From Bradyrhizobium iriomotense (GTDB lineage Bacteria > Pseudomonadota > Alphaproteobacteria > Rhizobiales > Xanthobacteraceae), in the NCBI RefSeq assembly GCF_018129405.1, contig NZ_JAFCLP010000010.1:124001-188000 (forward strand): a DNA stretch of 64,000 bases, in the 5' to 3' direction. The notes under the pieces are model-generated. The model was not told where the DNA came from. It was given only the letters and a program-made list of their open reading frames with translations, and did not search any database. The stretch's first letter is position 1, and every line of letters begins with the position of its first letter. The position numbers and the translations under genes were made by a program. Below are positions 27,320 to 35,590 of the stretch, piece after piece.

Positions 27320-28576
27320 ATGAGCGGTCCCCTCAGTGGAATTCGAGTCGTGGATTTCTCCCGCGTCCTGGCAGGCCCTCTGTGCGCGAGGACGCTGCAG
27401 GATCTCGGCGCCGAGGTCATCAAGATCGAGCCGCCAAGCCCCGATGTAAGCCGGTTCGCGTTTCCCTCGACCGATGGGATGTCAGGCTATTACGCGCAGC
27501 AGAATGCCGGCAAGCACAACGTCAGCATCAATCTCAACCTGCCGGGCGCCTATGAACTGGTCCTCAAGCTTTGTGACACGGCGGATGTCGTGGTCGAGAA
27601 TTTCCGCGCCGGTACGCTGAATTTCTTCGGGCTCGACTACGATACGCTATCCAAGCGAAACCCGAAATTGATCTACGCCTCCATCACCGGCTATGGGCAG
27701 GGCGGCCCCTGGCGCAGCCGGATGGCGTATGCGCCGACCGTGCAGGCCGAGGCCGGCTTCACTTATAACAGTATTCGTCACTACGGCGAGGCGTTGTCCG
27801 AGCCGCGCACCGACAGCCTCTCGCATGCGGACGTCTACACCGGATTGCAGGGAGTGATCGCGATCCTCGCGGCTCTCAACAGCCGGCAGAAGACCGGGCA
27901 GGGCCAGTACGTAGACATTGCCATGGCGGCGACGCTGCTGGCGGTCAACGAACGAGCTCACGTCGATCTGTCCGACGAAGACATCGGCGCGGAGCCGGCG
28001 GTGCTGGGGGCGACCGACTGCTCGTTCTTCATCGGGCCGCAAGGCGAGGAGTTCACCGTCGCAACGAGCATCGTCGGCAGCCTGACATTTCCGTCTTGGC
28101 TGCGAGCGATGCGCCGCGTCGATCTGCTCGGGGATCCGCGGTTCGCGACTGCGGCGGCACGCCGGTTGAACTTCGGCCTGCTGCATCAGATCATCCAGTC
28201 CTGGATACTGACATTCCCGGACATGGCGACGCTGGATGCACAGTTCGACGAAGCCAAAATCGCGATGGGCGAAATCCGCTCCATCAAGGAGCTCGCTTCG
28301 TCAGAGTGGAGCGACTACTGGGGGGCGGTCCAACGGGTTCCTGATCGAAGCGGCGGGGAATACCGGTTGCCGGGCAGGCCGTGGCGTTTCTCAGTCGACG
28401 AACTGTCGCCGATCGGAGTACCGGCCTTTCAGGGAGAGCACAACTTTGCGGTTTTCGGCGAACTCGGCATCAGCGAAGAGGAGTTGAAGCGATTGAGCGA
28501 AGCAGGGGTTCTGGTTTCCCATAGGCGTGCCTCGGAGCTGGTGGCGACGAAAGACGAGCCCGGGCAGGCAGCCTGA
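27320..28576 (+). CDS. CaiB/BaiF (class III) CoA-transferase
   Basis: The protein has 418 residues from ATG 27320; the longer in-frame start at 27266 lies inside the crotonase gene. The N-terminus LSGIRVVDFSRVLAGPLCARTLQDLGAEVIKIEPP is the class III signature. The catalytic aspartate is in SHADVYTGLQG (about 168-178). These enzymes move CoA between acids, for example from succinyl-CoA, and would activate the substrate without ATP. The gene is tightly coupled to the crotonase. An HxlR regulator follows 79 bp downstream on the same strand. Confidence 0.92.
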   Translation: MSGPLSGIRVVDFSRVLAGPLCARTLQDLGAEVIKIEPPSPDVSRFAFPSTDGMSGYYAQQNAGKHNVSINLNLPGAYELVLKLCDTADVVVENFRAGTLNFFGLDYDTLSKRNPKLIYASITGYGQGGPWRSRMAYAPTVQAEAGFTYNSIRHYGEALSEPRTDSLSHADVYTGLQGVIAILAALNSRQKTGQGQYVDIAMAATLLAVNERAHVDLSDEDIGAEPAVLGATDCSFFIGPQGEEFTVATSIVGSLTFPSWLRAMRRVDLLGDPRFATAAARRLNFGLLHQIIQSWILTFPDMATLDAQFDEAKIAMGEIRSIKELASSEWSDYWGAVQRVPDRSGGEYRLPGRPWRFSVDELSPIGVPAFQGEHNFAVFGELGISEEELKRLSEAGVLVSHRRASELVATKDEPGQAA

Positions 28577-28655
28577 GGAATAGACGCGGAAAGCTGGTCT
28601 GGACATACACGAATCCCGCTCGATCTGGTATGGGCTGGGTTTGGAGATGAAAACT

Positions 28656-29216
28656 ATGTCCAGTGCGAAGCAAAGCCGGCTCGCCAACAAAGAGTGCTCC
28701 GTTGCGCGAGCGATGGGACTTGTTGGGGATCGCTGGTCTATCCTGATCCTGCGTGAGGCGTACTACGGTGTGAAGCGCTTTGACGAGTTCGAGCTGTACG
28801 TCGGAATCGCTCCCAACATTCTGAGCGCCAGGCTGAAAAAGCTCGTGAGCGCCGGCATTATGAGGCGAGTCCCTTTGCCCGAACATTCAAGACGGTATGA
28901 GTATGTTCTGACCGAAAAGGGCCGAGATTTCTTTCCAGCCTATCTCGCGTTGAAGAAATGGGGTGACGACTGGCTTGCAGACTCGGCGGGACCGCAGGTC
29001 GTGTTTCGCGACCGCACAGCGGGACATCCCATAAAGTATCCCGAGATCAGACGGTCGGACGGCGAACCTTTGCGGCTCGAAGATGTCGAGGTCGTCGCCG
29101 GCGCCGGCGCTGTTCCGTTCAATCGGATGCGATTCGGCGGTACGTCACGGAGTGGTCGTAAAACCGCAGGACCGATGCGGTCTCGAGAGAAAAGCGCGAG
29201 TAGAAGTCGCCAATAG
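28656..29216 (+). CDS. HxlR-family transcriptional regulator
   Basis: This is a winged-helix regulator of about 186 residues. NKECSVARAMGLVGDRWSILILREAYYG carries the single conserved HxlR cysteine. RFDEFELYVGIAPNILSARLKKL is the helix-turn-helix and RRYEYVLTEKG the wing. A C-terminal extension (VVFRDRTAGHPI ... VVAGAGAVPFNRMRFGGT) and a basic tail follow. ATG 28656 is preferred since GGAG lies 9 nt before it; ATG 28647 and TTG 28641 are alternatives. It lies just after the crotonase/CoA-transferase pair and may regulate them. Confidence 0.88.
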   Translation: MSSAKQSRLANKECSVARAMGLVGDRWSILILREAYYGVKRFDEFELYVGIAPNILSARLKKLVSAGIMRRVPLPEHSRRYEYVLTEKGRDFFPAYLALKKWGDDWLADSAGPQVVFRDRTAGHPIKYPEIRRSDGEPLRLEDVEVVAGAGAVPFNRMRFGGTSRSGRKTAGPMRSREKSASRSRQ

Positions 29217-29221
29217 CAGGC

Positions 29222-29911
29222 TCAGAATGAGCCGAACGAGAACCTGTGTTCCGGTATGCCTTGGGCGACTCCGTGGATGGCAAGCAAATGACCAGCCTGC
29301 GTCTCAATGCTAAGACGACCTGGATCCAGAAACTTTCTGCCCGTCGTGACAGCGTCTTGAGGTCATCGCCGCCGAAACACAGACAGGTCGGATTGGTAAC
29401 GGGCAGCGGGATGATGGTGTCGATCCGCCCGTCCGGCCGGTAGCGAACTACCCGGCCGCCCCGAAAAGAAAGCCGTCCATAGCCCGCCGTCGACGTCGAC
29501 GCATGCGCCGTCAGGTCTCTCCCTTGACGCGCTGTAATCTGCAAGCAAGCGCCTGCTACTGATCATGCCGTCCTCGAGATCGAAGTCGAAAGTCCAGGTG
29601 CAGTATCGCCGCGTGTCGGTGAAATAGAGCGTGCGATTGTCGGGCGAGAATGCAATTCCATTCGTCACGACGACGTCGTTGAAAAGGCGCATCACCTCAC
29701 CGTCTCCGGTCACACGGTAGAGGGAGCCGTTCGGACGGTGCAGCTGGTTGTCCATGGTGCCAATCCACAGGCGGCCGCGGGCGTCGACGCGGCCGTCATT
29801 GAGGCGGTTGTCCAAGCCGCTTTCGACTATGACCTGACGTGAGTGATCGCGGACCAAATGGTGGAGTGCTAGATCGCGCGCCAGCAGATGCGAGAGGTGC
29901 TGGAGCTCCAT
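29222..29911 (-). pseudogene. SMP-30/gluconolactonase-family pseudogene with two frameshifts
   Basis: Reading the minus strand, the first frame from 29911 gives NRLNDGRVDARGRLWIGTMDN, then VVTNGIAFSPDNRTLYFTDT and PDGACVDVDGGLW, typical SMP-30 strands. Near 29460 the homology shifts to another frame (GGRVVRYRPDGRIDTIIPLPV ... LCFGGDDLKTL). Near 29352 it shifts again (VTTGRKFLDPGR ... GIPEHRFSFGSF, stop at 29222-29224). The end matches the family C-terminus. About 80 N-terminal residues, including the first metal ligand, are absent. The gene is inactive unless these are sequencing errors. Confidence 0.8.
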
Positions 29912-30379
29912 GCGGCGGCGATCGTTGCGCGCAAGGCCAGGTTGCGGATCATCCCAGCGCCTCGAGGCTCGCTATTCGGTCGCGAGTACAGCAGGCGCAC
30001 GCGAGTCATACTCAGTCCGCGAATTGAGTATAATGTCACTTGAGTGCTGTGTTGGACTCCGCCGATCTTTCTAATGCACGTTTTGCGGGCGTGTGCACGG
30101 ATCGGGCGCGCTATCGTGTTCGGATGGTGTGCCGCGATGCATGCTGCAGGGACGCTGCGTCAAGGAGAGGCGTCCCTCGAGTTCAGATCCGTTCGAGCAG
30201 GCGCGGATCTAGCTAAACGTAGTCCGATGACATCTTAACGACTCGCCGCCGAAGGTGGTGGCGCGGTGGCTGTTTACGGAAAAGCGGCGGCATAGAAGTA
30301 GGGGTGTCGCCGGCGCGGGTGCCGCGCCGTTCAACGGAAGGCGTTTGGCGGTACTTGTTGAGCCGCAACGGGACCTTGA
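29912..30379. other. Gene-free, decayed region
   Basis: No intact gene is supported in these 468 bp. They contain the dyad and perfect TATAAT near 30008-30034 and a short plus-strand stretch (about 30296-30350) that resembles, in DNA and translation (VAGAGAAPFN), the C-terminus of the HxlR gene at 28.6-29.2 kb. Together with the neighbouring pseudogene this looks like the scar of lost genes. Confidence 0.4.
30008..30034. promoter_or_regulatory. Orphan inverted repeat overlapping a consensus -10
   Basis: Perfect 7-bp arms ATACTCA / TGAGTAT (30008-30014 and 30025-30031) have a 10-nt spacer. The right arm overlaps a perfect TATAAT (30029-30034) on the plus strand. No intact gene follows for 350 bp, so this is probably the remaining control region of the decayed SMP-30 gene or of a lost plus-strand gene. 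Confidence 0.4.
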
Positions 30380-31249
30380 CTATCGCTCTTCGTCCCAATG
30401 GGAAAGCGCAACTAGAGCTCGTCCGAGCTCGACCCGGATCAAGTCCGCGCGGTATTCCGCTGGCGCGTAGCGGTCCGAGAGACATTCAGTGTTCTCACTG
30501 AGCATTCTCGCGGCTTCGTCGATGTTGTCTCGCGAGAGAGCCTTCCCGGTCAGAAGTTCGGACGCTGCCTTGCCCACGAAGGCGTGGTTCGCTGCACCGG
30601 TGATGCCGATGGAAACGTCGTTGACGATACCGTCCTGCATTCGCACCCCTACCGCGACTCCCACGACCGCAAATCCGCTCGCCGGATGCCGGATCTTCCG
30701 ATAGGTGTAACGCGCGCCGAGTTTCGGCCTTGGGATGCGGATAGCGGCAAGAACTTCGTCAGGCTTCAGGGCTGTGGTGAAGATATCGAGGAAAAAGTCT
30801 TCGGCCCGTAAGGTTCGGCGTCCGGCTGCGCCGGCGATCTCGATTTCCGCCCGCAGCGCCAAAACGACGGCTGGCCAGTCTGCCGCCGGATCGGCATTCG
30901 CGAGCGAACCGCCGATCGTGCCGCGGTTGCGTACCTGGGGATCAGCGAGAACACTGGCGGCGGTCCGGAAGACCGGGAATATTTGATTCAGCGGTTCGGA
31001 AGCGAACAGCTCGGCATGGGTCGTGAGCGCGCCGATCTTGACATGGGTTTCGCCGATCTCGATCCCCTTGATCTCGCTGATGCCTCGGATATCGATCAGA
31101 AGTTCGGGCGAGGCCAGCCGTAACTTCAGCGCTGGAAGCAGGGTGTGGCCGCCGGCCAGGAGCTTCGCTCCGTCGGGATTGTCGCGCAACAGCTCGATCG
31201 CCTGGGAGAGGGAAGACGCGCGGACATAATCGAATGCAGCGGGGATCAT
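30380..31249 (-). CDS. Molybdenum hydroxylase FAD-binding subunit (CoxM/CutM-like)
   Basis: This 289-residue medium subunit starts MIPAAFDYVRASSLSQAIELLRDN and carries the FAD-binding motifs AGGHTLLPALKLRLASPELLIDI (about 31-53) and the TIGGSLANADPAADWPAVVLAL segment (about 110-131). It passes electrons from the iron-sulfur subunit to an acceptor through FAD. Its ATG overlaps the TGA of the large subunit gene (ATGA), so it is the third gene of the S-L-M operon on the minus strand. Confidence 0.92.
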   Translation of the reverse strand: MIPAAFDYVRASSLSQAIELLRDNPDGAKLLAGGHTLLPALKLRLASPELLIDIRGISEIKGIEIGETHVKIGALTTHAELFASEPLNQIFPVFRTAASVLADPQVRNRGTIGGSLANADPAADWPAVVLALRAEIEIAGAAGRRTLRAEDFFLDIFTTALKPDEVLAAIRIPRPKLGARYTYRKIRHPASGFAVVGVAVGVRMQDGIVNDVSIGITGAANHAFVGKAASELLTGKALSRDNIDEAARMLSENTECLSDRYAPAEYRADLIRVELGRALVALSHWDEER

Positions 31250-33618
31250 CAGGCGGCTCCTGCGCGTGCGTTGCGTACTGCGGCCCAGATCCGCGGGGGC
31301 GTGAGAGGCATGTCGAGATGTTTGATGCCGAATGGCGACAACGCATCGAGCACGGCGTGGACCATACAGGGCGGAGCAGCGATCGAGCCGCTCTCACCGA
31401 TCCCCTTCACGCCGATTGGATTGGTGGGGGACGGCGTTTCCTGGAACAAGGATCGAATGTTCGGGACATGCTCCGCGCGGGGAACAGCATAGTCGAGCAG
31501 CGAACCGGTCAGGAGCTGTCCGTTCTCGGGGTCGTAGTTGACTTCTTCATAAAGGGCTTGAGCGATGCCCTGCACGACGCCGCCATGGATTTGGCCGGCC
31601 GCGAGAAGCGGGTTGATCAACGTCCCGACATCGTCCACCGCGACATAGTCGAGAATGTCGACCGTTCCAATTTGGGGATCGACCTCGACATAGGCGAGGT
31701 GGACGCCTGACGGCGCGCCCATGCCGGTAGGATCATAAAAAACCGTCTCGTCGAGGCCGGGGGCTACTCCGTCGGGCAGCTTATGGCCGACATATGCCAT
31801 GCGCGCCACCTTGGCAAAGGTCAGCGGCGCGATATCGGTGCCGGGTACGGTGAATGCGCCCGCCGAATAGGAGACATCGTTTTCGTCCACCTCCAACATG
31901 CCCGCGGCGATCTTCTTGGCCTTGGCGATGACCTGGTGGGCAGACACGTGAACGCTCGATCCGCCGACGGCCATGGAGCGTGAGTTGAACGTGCCGTGTC
32001 CGGCTTGCACCTGGCGCGTGTCACCCTGAACGATTTCGATATCCTCTATCGGAATTTGCAGAATGTCCGCGGCGATTTGCGAGAGCGACGTGGCATGGCC
32101 TTGCCCCTGGCTCATTGAGCCGGAGTAAACAGTGGCCCGGCCGCTGGAATCAATGCTGACGCGAGCGCTCTCCCAGCCTCCGCGGTTGAACCCGCCGGGA
32201 GCCAAGCGGCGTGATGGAGCCATGCCGCACATATGGGTGTAGGCAGCGACTCCAATGCCGCGGTAGACACCGCTGCCGCGCAAGCGCTCGCATTCTTCGC
32301 GGCGTCCTTTGTAATCGAATGCCGCCAGCGCCTTGTCCAGCAATGCCTGATAATCGCCGCTGTCGTACATCACGCCGGTGCTGCCATACGGCCGGTAAGG
32401 GAAATCCGATGGATGAAGCAAGTTCTTTCGCCGGACGTCCACCTGATCGAGATTGAGATGACGCGCCACGGCATCGATGGCGCGCTCCGCGATGTAAGCT
32501 CCTTCGGGCCGGCCATAGCCGCGGTAGGCGTCTACTGGCACCGTATTGGTGACGACGACCCGGGAAAATGCTTCGTAATTGTCGATCTTGTAGGTCCCGG
32601 TTCCGAAATTGACCGTGTTCACGGTCGGGCCGCCGGTCGCCATATTGGATAGATACGCTCCGACATTCCCAAGCGTGCTGACCTTGAGGCCCAGGATCCT
32701 GCCATCGTTCTTGAAAGCGACCTCGATATCCTCGGTATGGGCGCGGCCGTGGCTGGTCGATTGATGGCTCTCCGAGCGAGTCTCCCACCACTTCACCGGT
32801 ACGTTCATTTCGCGAGCGAGATAAGGGCAGAGCAGATCTTCGGGGTACAGATGCATCTTGGCACCGAAGCCACCCCCGATATCGGGCGCGACCACGCGCA
32901 ATTGATGTTCGGGAATGCCGACCGTCTCCGCGATCCAGCGCCGGTGCATATGAGGAACCTGGCTGCCGATATAAACCGTGAGCGTGCCGTCGGGCTCTGG
33001 TGCGGCGATGACCGCGCGCGTCTCCATGCAAGTCGGAATCAAGCGGTTATTGATGACGCGGAGACTGATGACCTGATCCGCTTCATCATTTGCCTTGGCG
33101 TAATCCCCTCCCTTGACCTTATAGAGGGTCGTGACGTTGCCAGGTACGTTTTCGTGAAGCTGCGGCGCGCCCGCCTGGACGGCGGCCGCCTCGTCGGTCA
33201 CCGCGGGCAGCACCTCGTAATCGACCTCGATCAGCCCGACTGCATCGTAGGCCTGTGCCAGCGTCTCCGCCACCACCAGCGCCACGCATTCTCCGACAAA
33301 GCGAACGCGGCCGATCGCGATCACCGGGCGGACCGGCACCTTGCTTCCCGGAATAATCCAGTTGGGCACGATAGGACCGATCCTGTCGCCAAGCGCCTCG
33401 CCAGAAAGAACCAGTCGGACTCCGGGCGCCGCTTTCGCATGCGATAGATCGATGCTGCTGATCGTGGCGTGCGCGTGTGGCGATCGGAGTATCGCCATGT
33501 GCAGCATGCCCGGCAATTTGATGTCGTCGACGTAGCGGCCCCTGCCGGCGAGCAGCTTGCGGTCCTCGCGTCGCCTCAGCGGCTGGCCGATGAGTCGTTT
33601 TCCGGTCGAAATGGTCAT
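31249..33618 (-). CDS. Molybdenum hydroxylase large subunit (CoxL/CutL-like, not a true CO dehydrogenase)
   Basis: This 789-residue molybdopterin-binding subunit shows GRGRYVDDIKLPGMLHMAILRS at the N-terminus, GGGFGAKMHLYPED (about 247-260) and a C-terminal VKGIGESGSIAAPP with the catalytic glutamate. The active-site loop reads AYRGYGRPEG, whereas genuine form I CO dehydrogenases have AYxCSFR with the copper-binding cysteine. It therefore belongs to the broad form-II-like group that hydroxylates other, mostly aromatic or heterocyclic, substrates. It has no Tat signal, so it is cytoplasmic, unlike the iorB-type enzyme. Both ends overlap neighbours by ATGA. Confidence 0.93.
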   Translation of the reverse strand: MTISTGKRLIGQPLRRREDRKLLAGRGRYVDDIKLPGMLHMAILRSPHAHATISSIDLSHAKAAPGVRLVLSGEALGDRIGPIVPNWIIPGSKVPVRPVIAIGRVRFVGECVALVVAETLAQAYDAVGLIEVDYEVLPAVTDEAAAVQAGAPQLHENVPGNVTTLYKVKGGDYAKANDEADQVISLRVINNRLIPTCMETRAVIAAPEPDGTLTVYIGSQVPHMHRRWIAETVGIPEHQLRVVAPDIGGGFGAKMHLYPEDLLCPYLAREMNVPVKWWETRSESHQSTSHGRAHTEDIEVAFKNDGRILGLKVSTLGNVGAYLSNMATGGPTVNTVNFGTGTYKIDNYEAFSRVVVTNTVPVDAYRGYGRPEGAYIAERAIDAVARHLNLDQVDVRRKNLLHPSDFPYRPYGSTGVMYDSGDYQALLDKALAAFDYKGRREECERLRGSGVYRGIGVAAYTHMCGMAPSRRLAPGGFNRGGWESARVSIDSSGRATVYSGSMSQGQGHATSLSQIAADILQIPIEDIEIVQGDTRQVQAGHGTFNSRSMAVGGSSVHVSAHQVIAKAKKIAAGMLEVDENDVSYSAGAFTVPGTDIAPLTFAKVARMAYVGHKLPDGVAPGLDETVFYDPTGMGAPSGVHLAYVEVDPQIGTVDILDYVAVDDVGTLINPLLAAGQIHGGVVQGIAQALYEEVNYDPENGQLLTGSLLDYAVPRAEHVPNIRSLFQETPSPTNPIGVKGIGESGSIAAPPCMVHAVLDALSPFGIKHLDMPLTPPRIWAAVRNARAGAA

Positions 33619-34106
33619 GCCACGTTCCCCTTCGATGCGAGGCTTTCGACGGCGCGCACGATGTTATGATAGCCAGTGCACCGACAGATATTTCCGGCAA
33701 GACCGTGCCGTATCTCGCGCTCGCTAGGGTGGGCGTTTTCTTTCAACAGATTCCGCACGCTCATGACCATGCCTGGCGTGCAGAAGCCGCATTGAAGCGC
33801 GTGGTGATCTTGAAACGCCGCCTGAACCCGGTCGAGATCGCCGCCGCCGGCAGTCACGCCCTCGATCGTCGTGATGGAGGAGCCGTCAGCCATGACGGCG
33901 AGAACGGTGCAAGATTTCACTGCCTGTCCATCGATCTCGACGGTACAGGCGCCGCATTGAGAAGTGTCGCATCCGACATGAGTGCCGGTGAGGCCGAGAT
34001 CCTCCCGGATGAGATGGACAAGCAATCTGCGCGCCTCGACGGTCACCGTCCTGCGCGAACCATTGACCTCGATCGTCACTTCATGCGGAACGGCTTGAAC
34101 CGGCAT
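33615..34106 (-). CDS. Molybdenum hydroxylase 2Fe-2S subunit (CoxS/CutS-like)
   Basis: This 163-residue small subunit has the first cluster at Cys46, Cys51 and Cys54 (GCDTSQCGACTVEIDG) with a fourth cysteine in VKSCT. The second cluster is formed by QCGFCTPGM and NICRCTGY. First gene of the operon, translated from ATG 34106 behind a CGGGAGG site. It is divergent from an HxlR gene; the AGTCACT dyad lies between them, 38 bp before this start. Confidence 0.93.
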   Translation of the reverse strand: MPVQAVPHEVTIEVNGSRRTVTVEARRLLVHLIREDLGLTGTHVGCDTSQCGACTVEIDGQAVKSCTVLAVMADGSSITTIEGVTAGGGDLDRVQAAFQDHHALQCGFCTPGMVMSVRNLLKENAHPSEREIRHGLAGNICRCTGYHNIVRAVESLASKGNVA

Positions 34107-34143
34107 AATTCCTCCCGAGGTCCTGTTTGATTGCTTTACTTGT

Positions 34144-34168
34144 AGTCACTCTAATAATAATAGTGACT
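34144..34168. promoter_or_regulatory. Operator: AGTCACT-N11-AGTGACT
   Basis: A perfect inverted repeat with 7-bp arms and an AT-rich 11-nt centre lies between the molybdenum hydroxylase operon and the HxlR gene. Twenty of its 25 bases recur at 51081-51105 before the maleylacetate-reductase-like gene. The adjacent HxlR protein is the obvious candidate to bind it. Confidence 0.7.
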
Positions 34169-34260
34169 GCCGGCAAGCGATTTTTGCCGCCGCCTCGCGA
34201 TTTCGGATGCGGCTCCTCTGCCGGGTACCTTCGTGTAGTGCTTGAACGGGCCAATGACGG

Positions 34261-34752
34261 ATGCGATTGAAAAGCTTTGAAGGAATGGCGTGTTCGATCG
34301 CCGGCGTACTGGACGCCGTCGGGGACCGTTGGGCCTTTTTGATCCTACGTGACCTCTCGTTGGGGATAAGCAGGTACGAGGATCTGAAGAAGTCGAGCGG
34401 TATTACCCATGCCACGCTGTCTGATCGGCTAAAACATCTCGAACGAAACGGATTGATCGAGCGTCGTCTCTATCAGACCGGACCCGATCGTTATGAGTAT
34501 GTCCTGTCCGTGCGAGGCTGGGACGTGGTTCTCGTAATTCAGGCACTCGCTCAGGTCGGCGACAAATGGGAAGTGACGGGCAGCGCCGGACCTCCACTCG
34601 AATTCATCAACAGGAACGGGGGAAGCCGGGTGAAGCTGGCGATTGTTGATGAAGACACCGGTGCGACGATCCGCTTGAGGGATGTTCGGCCCAAAGCCGG
34701 CCCAGGCGCCGACGACCTGGTGAGATGGCGCATATCCAAAGTCGCACGATAG
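34261..34752 (+). CDS. HxlR-family transcriptional regulator
   Basis: The protein has 163 residues: MACSIAGVLDAVGDRWAFLILRDLSLG carries the conserved cysteine, RYEDLKKSSGITHATLSDRLKHLERNGLI is the helix-turn-helix, and RYEYVLSVRG the wing. It is divergent from the coxSLM-like operon with the AGTCACT dyad between. ATG 34261 is taken, but ATG 34285 (MACSIAG) is also possible; neither has a strong ribosome site. The C-terminal 50 residues (VKLAIVDEDTGATIRLRDVRPKAGPGA) match the longer subgroup also seen in the regulator at 28.7 kb. Confidence 0.9.
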   Translation: MRLKSFEGMACSIAGVLDAVGDRWAFLILRDLSLGISRYEDLKKSSGITHATLSDRLKHLERNGLIERRLYQTGPDRYEYVLSVRGWDVVLVIQALAQVGDKWEVTGSAGPPLEFINRNGGSRVKLAIVDEDTGATIRLRDVRPKAGPGADDLVRWRISKVAR

Positions 34753-34904
34753 CGACCCGGCAGGCTTGTGGTCCTGGGGCGGACGCTGGGCGGTCGATCG
34801 CCAGCGAGAGGGCGAGCTACGTTCTTGTGAGGCATACTGCCACCCGACGCATGGGCTGTCAGCTATCCCAGAGCTGACGGCCGTGCCGTCATCATGACAA
34901 ATGC

Positions 34905-34930
34905 GAGGGCCCGCCAAGCAGGCGGGCCTC
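34905..34930 (-). terminator. Hairpin after the glutaredoxin gene
   Basis: A GC-rich stem (GAGGGCCCGCC / GGCGGGCCTC, one bulge, 5-nt loop) lies 19 bp downstream of the glutaredoxin stop on the minus strand; a weak GCATTTGTC tail follows. It also separates the convergent HxlR transcript. Confidence 0.6.
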
Positions 34931-34948
34931 AGTGTTGTTGCGACAAGC

Positions 34949-35278
34949 TCAGGACGAGTGCGCGACTTGGTGCTCTTCCGACAGCAACTGTTGCAATTCG
35001 CCCGACTGGAACATTTCCGTGACGATGTCACAGCCGCCAACGAATTCGCCGCGCACGTAGAGTTGAGGAATCGTCGGCCAGTCCGAATACGCCTTGATTC
35101 CCTGCCGCAATTCATTGGACTGGTAGATGTCGTGCGATTTGTACGTCACGCCCAGATGATCGAGGATCCGAACAACTTGCGCCGAGAATCCGCAGGCCGG
35201 AGAACTCGGCGAGCCCTTCATGAATAGCACGACTTCGTTTGCATTGACCTCGCTGCTTATAAACTCCGCGATCGTCAT
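34949..35278 (-). CDS. grxD: Monothiol glutaredoxin, Grx4 family
   Basis: This 109-residue monothiol glutaredoxin has the active site CGFS at 29-32 (SPACGFSAQVVRIL), then the TVP-like turn WPTIPQLYVRGEFVGGCDIV of the glutathione site. The family carries and transfers 2Fe-2S clusters with glutathione and BolA partners. ATG 35278 follows AGGAGAG; the frame's upstream ATG at 35368 adds 30 unlike residues. A grxD copy inside a catabolic region may help supply clusters to the iron-sulfur subunits around it, or it may be a second, non-housekeeping copy. No bolA gene adjoins it. Confidence 0.93.
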   Translation of the reverse strand: MTIAEFISSEVNANEVVLFMKGSPSSPACGFSAQVVRILDHLGVTYKSHDIYQSNELRQGIKAYSDWPTIPQLYVRGEFVGGCDIVTEMFQSGELQQLLSEEHQVAHSS

Positions 35279-35590
35279 CCGTCTCTCCTGCCGTCTGTCA
35301 GTCCCAAGTCTGATATAATTCGCGTGAGAACGAAAGGCCGCCCTGGCGGACGCGCCCCTTGCGATCATCGTGGCGCGGTCAGCCGCGCGCGATCTCTCGC
35401 GAACCCGGCTCGGCTTTCCGAAACGAGCAGGGATGTCACTTGAATTTTAATAGAAAGTCAATACTGAAAAGGAACTCGGGCGTTGGGTTTCCCACGGCTA
35501 ATATCGTCGTTCGGACAACCGAGGCTGTGGCGCATTCGGCGGACAGATCGAGGCCATAACGGCGGCCCATTACTAAGGGGGGAGTAAAAC
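35279..35590. other. Divergent promoter region, glutaredoxin and FadD genes
   Basis: These 312 bp hold no supported gene. An AT-rich patch (about 35439-35470) probably contains promoters. GGGGAG precedes the GTG start of the FadD-like gene. None of the operators described elsewhere is present. Confidence 0.45.

Noticed and set aside
31249-33618. Annotation as aerobic carbon monoxide dehydrogenase
   Set aside because: The active-site loop lacks the copper-binding cysteine of form I CO dehydrogenase.
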